DNA of 9,560 nucleotides from Spirochaetales bacterium. GTDB lineage: Bacteria > Spirochaetota > Spirochaetia > DSM-27196 > SLST01. The stretch covers positions 1-9,560 of the forward strand of contig JANQQY010000674.1 in the NCBI GenBank assembly GCA_028284845.1, given 5' to 3'. Shown here one piece after another: positions 5,992 to 9,560 of this stretch. Every line of letters starts with the position of its first letter. The stretch's first letter is position 1. The notes beneath the pieces are model-generated. The model searched no databases, was not told where the DNA came from, and worked only from the letters and a program-made list of their open reading frames with translations. Position numbers and translations under genes: made by a program.

Positions 5992-6948
5992 GTGACCATT
6001 CAGCAGTGGCGCTACGTGCTCGCCGTCATCGATGAGGGTGGATTCTCCAAAGCCGCTGACGCGTGCTTCGTCAGCCAGCCCACGTTGAGCGCCCAGATAG
6101 CCAAGCTGGAATCCGAACTTGGGATGGCATTGATCGACCGATTGAGCCGTCCCGTGAGGCCACTCCCGGACGCTCTTGAGATCATCGATCGCGCCAGGAC
6201 CGCCGTCCTGTCGCTGTCGGCACTGCCGGCTATCGCTTCCGACCGAGCCAAGACCGCTGCCGGGAGCCTTCGAATCGGAATCATACCCACGCTCGCGCCT
6301 TATCTCCTGCCGCTCTTCCTGCGCGACTTCCTCGACCGGCACCCCGGGCTTCAGGTCGAGATCAGCGAATCTGAGTCGGCGGATATCCTCGAAGCTGTTC
6401 GGAGATTCGATCTCGACATGGCGATCCTTGCGCCGCCGGAAGAGCTCAGCGGGCTCGTTGTCAGGTCGCTCTTCTACGAGCGCTTTGTCGCTTACATGCC
6501 GCCCGGTGAGAGTGTTCCGAGTGAGATCGAGGTGGATCGGCTTGATCGAAGTGAGCTGCTGCTTCTCGCAGAGGGTCACTGTCTTCGCGATCAGGTGCTC
6601 GATCTCTGCGGGCGGCCCTCGGCACGGAACGCGAGTCGAGTGGTCTTTGATACGGGGAGCCTGGGGAGCCTCGTGACCCTCGTTGATCAACGGCTCGGCT
6701 TCACGCTGCTGCCCGAACTGGCCGTCCCAACACTCACCGCAGAGCAGCGTCGTCGATGCCATTCGATTGCGCCTGTCTCGCCGGTCCGAGAGATCGGGAT
6801 TGTCTACCATCCAGGGCTTGTACGGCCGTCGCTCCTTGACGCCATGGCGACGTCGGTTGTCGCGGGACTGCCGAAGAAGCTGTTGCGTACTTCCCGTCAC
6901 GGTCTTGTTCCCTGGCGCGCAAGTAGGTCGTCCGAATCCGTGACTTGA
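5992..6948 (+). CDS. oxyR: OxyR, peroxide-sensing LysR-type transcription regulator
   Basis: A 318-residue LysR-family regulator. The N-terminal winged helix-turn-helix is at residues 1-60 (GGFSKAADACFVSQPTLSAQ), followed by a linker helix and a two-lobed sensing domain from about residue 92. The OxyR redox site is intact: GHCLRDQVLDLC gives C197 and C206, matching E. coli C199 and C208 with the same spacing. H196 and T100 (GIIPT) match the peroxide-pocket H198 and T100. PGLQVEIS, DLDMAILAPP and GFTLLPELAVP are further OxyR-like segments. Peroxide oxidises C197 and the resulting disulfide changes DNA binding. The chosen start is GTG 5992 because it gives the normal OxyR N-terminus (MTIQQWRYVL). 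The frame stays open to 5680, but that part is antisense to ybaN. The C-terminal tail is about 13 residues longer than in E. coli. It is divergent from ybaN-katG, its likely targets, and an iron-transport ATPase gene follows closely. Confidence 0.95.
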   Translation: MTIQQWRYVLAVIDEGGFSKAADACFVSQPTLSAQIAKLESELGMALIDRLSRPVRPLPDALEIIDRARTAVLSLSALPAIASDRAKTAAGSLRIGIIPTLAPYLLPLFLRDFLDRHPGLQVEISESESADILEAVRRFDLDMAILAPPEELSGLVVRSLFYERFVAYMPPGESVPSEIEVDRLDRSELLLLAEGHCLRDQVLDLCGRPSARNASRVVFDTGSLGSLVTLVDQRLGFTLLPELAVPTLTAEQRRRCHSIAPVSPVREIGIVYHPGLVRPSLLDAMATSVVAGLPKKLLRTSRHGLVPWRASRSSESVT

Positions 6949-6980
6949 CCGGCGGAAGCATCTCGCCTGAACATGCCGCC

Positions 6981-8012
6981 ATGACGATTCGAATTGCCGG
7001 CGTGACAAAGAAGTTCGCGGATGATGTCGTTGCGGTCCACGACCTCGATTTGTCGATCGCCTCCGGCGAGTTCTTTGCGCTCCTTGGCCCAAGCGGCTGC
7101 GGCAAGTCGACGACGCTCCGGCTCATTGCCGGACTTGAATCGCCTGACGCCGGCGCCATTCTCCTCAACGGGCAGACCGTGGCCGACTCGAAGAGATTGG
7201 TTCCCGCGGAGAACCGTAGCGTCGGACTCGTCTTCCAGGACTACGCGCTCTTCCCACATCTCACTGTTGAGTCGAACATCGAGTTTGCGCTCTCCAATCT
7301 CGACAAAGCCGCCCGGCGACCTAGAGTCGATGAGCTGGTTGGAATGGTGGGAATCAAGGGGCTCGAACGGCGGTACCCTCATGAACTCTCCGGAGGTCAA
7401 CAACAGCGTGTCGCACTTGCTCGGGCGATGGCGAACCGGCCCTCTGTGATGCTCCTTGACGAGCCGTTTTCCAACCTCGACTCGGCCCTTCGGGAGAGCA
7501 CACGGCGCGATGTCCGATCGGTCCTCGCCTCTCAGAGGATCACAACTGTTCTGGTCACCCACGATCGGGAGGAGGCGTTTAGCCTCGCCGACAGGGTGGG
7601 AGTCATGATCGACGGGACGCTCGCCCAAGTAGGAACACCGGAGGAGATCTATTCAACGCCTTCCGTCGAACCGGTTGCGCGAATAGGGGGCGCGGTCACG
7701 CTTGTTCCGGGTGTTGGGCATGGCGACTATGTCGACTGTGAGATAGGGCGACTTCCGCTATTGCTCACCCGGCACGGTGATGTCTGCGTGATGGTGCGAC
7801 CGGAGGCCGTGAAACTCGTGCCCAATGCGGCGGGCTCTGCGCACGTCGTCGCAAAGTCGTTTCTTGGGCCGGTGTGGCAGATTGATGTTCGTCTCCCGTC
7901 TGGACTCGTCCTGCCTGCCAGAGTGGAGAGCGCTACCGCCCATAGCCTATCCACCACCTGTGACATTGCGATTGAGGGACCCGTCGTCGCATTTCCGACA
8001 CGGGATAGTTAA
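6981..8012 (+). CDS. fbpC: Ferric-iron-type ABC importer, ATP-binding protein
   Basis: A 343-residue ABC ATPase of the iron/polyamine/sulfate importer class. It powers solute import from the cytoplasmic face of the inner membrane. Walker A is GPSGCGKST (36-44), the Q-loop is VFQDYALFPH (84-93), the signature is LSGGQQQR (136-143), Walker B is VMLLDEP (156-162), the D-loop follows at SNLDSAL and the switch histidine is H194 (VTHDREEAF). Residues from about 230 to the end form a TOBE-like regulatory domain (VMVRPEAVKLV). The ferric-iron assignment rests mainly on the adjacent binding-protein gene, because ATPases of this class look alike. ATG 6981 is chosen since MTIRIAGVTKKF is the normal beginning. 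A TTG at 6945, overlapping the oxyR stop, is an in-frame alternative. Neither has a clear ribosome site. The 32-base gap after oxyR suggests read-through transcription from the regulator. Confidence 0.9.
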   Translation: MTIRIAGVTKKFADDVVAVHDLDLSIASGEFFALLGPSGCGKSTTLRLIAGLESPDAGAILLNGQTVADSKRLVPAENRSVGLVFQDYALFPHLTVESNIEFALSNLDKAARRPRVDELVGMVGIKGLERRYPHELSGGQQQRVALARAMANRPSVMLLDEPFSNLDSALRESTRRDVRSVLASQRITTVLVTHDREEAFSLADRVGVMIDGTLAQVGTPEEIYSTPSVEPVARIGGAVTLVPGVGHGDYVDCEIGRLPLLLTRHGDVCVMVRPEAVKLVPNAAGSAHVVAKSFLGPVWQIDVRLPSGLVLPARVESATAHSLSTTCDIAIEGPVVAFPTRDS

Positions 8013-8020
8013 TGCGGATT

Positions 8021-8053
8021 AGAAATTTCTTGACTCTTTTTGTCAGGTATAAG
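8021..8053 (+). promoter_or_regulatory. Regulatory region before the iron-binding protein gene
   Basis: An AT-rich stretch between the ATPase and binding-protein genes holds the perfect 10-base palindrome AGAAATTTCT (8021-8030), TTGACT (8030-8035), a TGAC/GTCA inverted repeat (8031-8034 and 8042-8045) and TATAAG (8048-8053), a good -10 box. The TTGACT to TATAAG spacing is only 12 bases, so they do not make one normal promoter. TATAAG with a regulator-dependent start is more likely. The palindrome does not match the Fur, DtxR or OxyR consensus that I know. Its position ahead of an iron-uptake gene suggests a metal- or stress-dependent operator (inference). Confidence 0.4.
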
Positions 8054-8076
8054 TAGCTTCCGCCCAACCAATTATA

Positions 8077-8083
8077 GGGGAGG
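8077..8083 (+). promoter_or_regulatory. Ribosome binding site of the iron-binding protein gene
   Basis: GGGGAGG ends 3 bases before ATG 8087. It is the strongest ribosome site in the transporter cluster, in line with the need for more binding protein than ATPase or permease. Confidence 0.75.
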
Positions 8084-8086
8084 CTT

Positions 8087-9160
8087 ATGAGGTACACGAT
8101 ACCCAGCAAATCGGCGATCGCCTTTGCGATCACTGCCTTCGTTTTTGTTGCGGCACCGGCGATCGCCGAAGGTGTCCAGGAGTCTGCGTCGGGAGAGTCC
8201 GGCGTGGTAAATGTCTATTCGGCACGGCACTACGGAGCCGTTGAAGAGGTGATGGAGCGATTCACTGCCGAGACCGGTATTGAGGTGCGGATTGCCCAGG
8301 GATCTACGCAGACCGTGGTTGAACGGGTTCGCGTGGAGGGTGAGACCGGGCCTGCAGACGCGGTTATCACGATTGACGGAGGCAGCATCGCCCTTCTCGC
8401 GGAGGAAGGCTACCTCGCTTCGATCGACTCAGTCGTCTTGGAAGAGGCAATACCGGCAGGTCTGCGAGACGAGGAGAACCGCTGGTTCGGTCTCTCGCAG
8501 CGGGTTCGCACGCTGATGTACCATCCGGAGAACGTTTCGGAAGGCGAGATTCCGGCGACCTATGCGGATCTTGCCAATCCTCGTTGGCAGGGTCGACTCG
8601 CCCTTCGTCCGGCAAGCCACATCTACACGATCGCGCTCGTCGCAAGCCTCATCGCCAATGAGGGCGAGGCTGAAGCAGAGCGGATCGTCCAGGGCTGGGT
8701 CGACAACAATCCGGTCTACATCAACAGCGACACGCGCATTCTCCAGACCATCGAGGCCGGCGGGGCCGACGCGGGAATCACCAACCACTACTACCTTGGT
8801 CGCATCCTCGATACCTCCGATCCCGAATTTCCCGTTCAACTCGTCTGGGCGAATCAGAGCGCGAACGGCGTTCATCGCAATGTAGTCGCCATGGGCGTCC
8901 TCGAGACGGCTCCTAATCGGGCGAACGCGATTCGGCTCCTCGAGTGGCTCGCGACCGAAGGTCAGGGTGCATCATCACACACGATCTCCGGCGGGAATCA
9001 TGAGTTCCCGGCCAATCCGGCAGCGACCGTCCATCCTGTCATCGCGGGCTTTGGCGAGTGGACCGTTGACCCGCTTCCGCTGGGCGAGTACGGCACCTAT
9101 CAGGCAGCCGCACTCCAGCTCCTTGAGCGGACCGGCTACGGATTCTCTGAGTCTCAGTAG
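8087..9160 (+). CDS. fbpA: Periplasmic Fe(III)-binding protein of an ABC importer (FbpA/FutA type)
   Basis: A 357-residue extracytoplasmic solute-binding protein. A Sec signal peptide with a hydrophobic core at about residues 10-25 ends in APAIA, with predicted cleavage after A27. There is no lipobox cysteine, so it should be a soluble periplasmic protein. The mature chain starts with a short acidic Ser/Gly-rich stretch, then VVNVYSARHYG (40-50), the usual opening of FutA/FbpA ferric-binding proteins. ITNHYYLGR (231-239) carries the paired tyrosines (Y235, Y236) that bind ferric iron in the family. Y44, H48 and Y49 are further candidate ligands, and QRVRTLMYHPE (138-148) resembles the family segment holding a conserved arginine. 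It would capture Fe(III) in the periplasm and pass it to the permease. The start is fixed by the strong ribosome site and the signal peptide. The partial permease gene follows directly. Confidence 0.92.
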   Translation: MRYTIPSKSAIAFAITAFVFVAAPAIAEGVQESASGESGVVNVYSARHYGAVEEVMERFTAETGIEVRIAQGSTQTVVERVRVEGETGPADAVITIDGGSIALLAEEGYLASIDSVVLEEAIPAGLRDEENRWFGLSQRVRTLMYHPENVSEGEIPATYADLANPRWQGRLALRPASHIYTIALVASLIANEGEAEAERIVQGWVDNNPVYINSDTRILQTIEAGGADAGITNHYYLGRILDTSDPEFPVQLVWANQSANGVHRNVVAMGVLETAPNRANAIRLLEWLATEGQGASSHTISGGNHEFPANPAATVHPVIAGFGEWTVDPLPLGEYGTYQAAALQLLERTGYGFSESQ

Positions 9161-9171
9161 CGCGAACGCAA

Positions 9172-9560
9172 TTGGACGCGACTAGCGTATCTCCAGGCGG
9201 AGCGAGGCGAACGCTCGCTTCGCTCTGGTCCGGTGGCACGCACCGCCTTACTGTGGTGGTGCTGGCCGCTCTTGTTATTGTCCCCCTCTCTCTTGTTGTT
9301 CTCACACTCGCGACACCGAGTCGGGAGATCTGGCAGCATCTTGCCCGGACACTCCTCGCGGACATGGTGTGGAACACCGTCCTCGTTGTGGGTGGCGTTG
9401 CCCTTCTCTCGCTTCTTCTTGGGACGGCTCTCGCCTGGCTCGTAACGGCCTATGAGTTCCCAGGGCGCCGATTCTTCGACCGAGCTCTGGTCCTGCCCAT
9501 GGCAATCCCCAGCTACATCCTCGCCTTTGTCTTTATTGCGACGTTCGACTACATAGGCAT
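9172..9560 (+). CDS. fbpB: Ferric-iron-type ABC importer, permease (5' part, cut by window end)
   Basis: One frame stays open from 9172 through the last base, giving 129 residues plus a partial codon. It reads as the N-terminus of an FbpB/ThiP-type permease. The first membrane segment is at about residues 27-47 (LTVVVLAALVIVPLSLVVL). A periplasmic stretch with SREIWQHLARTLL follows, then a second segment at about 69-90 (NTVLVVGGVALLSLLLGTAL), the typical YEFPGRRFFDRALVLPMAIP loop (94-113), and the beginning of a third segment. TTG 9172, 11 bases after the binding-protein stop, gives a plausible basic cytoplasmic N-terminus of about 25 residues but has no clear ribosome site. GTG 9253 is the next in-frame start and would begin inside the first membrane helix. 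The remaining segments and the EAA loop that contacts the ATPase lie outside the window. Confidence 0.85.
   Translation, partial: MDATSVSPGGARRTLASLWSGGTHRLTVVVLAALVIVPLSLVVLTLATPSREIWQHLARTLLADMVWNTVLVVGGVALLSLLLGTALAWLVTAYEFPGRRFFDRALVLPMAIPSYILAFVFIATFDYIG

Noticed and set aside
5905..7092. Long leftward open frame that would extend the ybaN protein to 569 residues
   Set aside because: This part is antisense to oxyR and the ATPase gene, has low-complexity Arg/Ser-rich composition, and the YbaN fold begins after ATG 5904, which has its own strong ribosome site.
6897..7628. 243-residue leftward open frame opposite the ATPase gene
   Set aside because: It is antisense to conserved ABC motifs and has no recognisable fold.
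8021..8030. Fur, DtxR or Irr box
   Set aside because: The AGAAATTTCT palindrome does not match the Fur or DtxR consensus, and its two-base centre differs from the three-base centre of Irr/ICE sites. It is kept only as an unnamed palindrome.
1..9560. Mobile element, CRISPR array, tRNA or rRNA gene, toxin-antitoxin or phage-defence system
   Set aside because: No regular spaced repeats, terminal inverted repeats, transposase or nuclease motifs, or tRNA-like clover leaf were seen by eye. A covariance-model and HMM scan would be needed to exclude small RNAs.

Overview
The window looks like chromosomal DNA from a Gram-negative bacterium of moderately high GC (judged by eye, not counted). The reasons are an OxyR-type peroxide sensor, a periplasmic binding protein with a cleavable Sec signal and no lipobox, and densely packed genes. 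The phylum cannot be fixed from the sequence. No RNA genes, CRISPR arrays, insertion sequences or phage genes were seen.

Left part (1-3181): the C-terminal end of a protein resembling the accessory domain of ADP-ribosylglycohydrolases runs rightward and meets, tail to tail, a Gfo/Idh/MocA-family NAD(P)-dependent oxidoreductase. That gene is divergent from a phytanoyl-CoA dioxygenase-family Fe(II)/2-oxoglutarate oxygenase, which is followed closely by a uridine-kinase-like P-loop kinase. Their substrates cannot be named. A strong leftward terminator at about 3145-3180 closes the next unit.

Centre (3203-6948): a peroxide-defence locus. A small DUF454/YbaN membrane protein gene and katG (catalase-peroxidase) form a leftward pair whose coding regions overlap by ATGA. 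They are divergent from oxyR, which keeps both redox cysteines. The 87-base gap between them carries a perfect 15-base OxyR-type palindrome (5977-5991). It lies where OxyR could activate the ybaN-katG promoter, and it also overlaps the -10 region and start of oxyR. oxyR itself appears to be leaderless, with a GTG start.

Right part (6981-9560): a ferric-iron-type ABC importer in the order ATPase, periplasmic binding protein, permease. The permease is cut by the window end. The ATPase gene starts 32 bases after oxyR on the same strand, so iron import and peroxide sensing are physically linked. This makes sense because KatG needs heme iron while free iron worsens peroxide damage. The binding-protein gene has its own AT-rich upstream region with a 10-base palindrome, so it may also be controlled separately.
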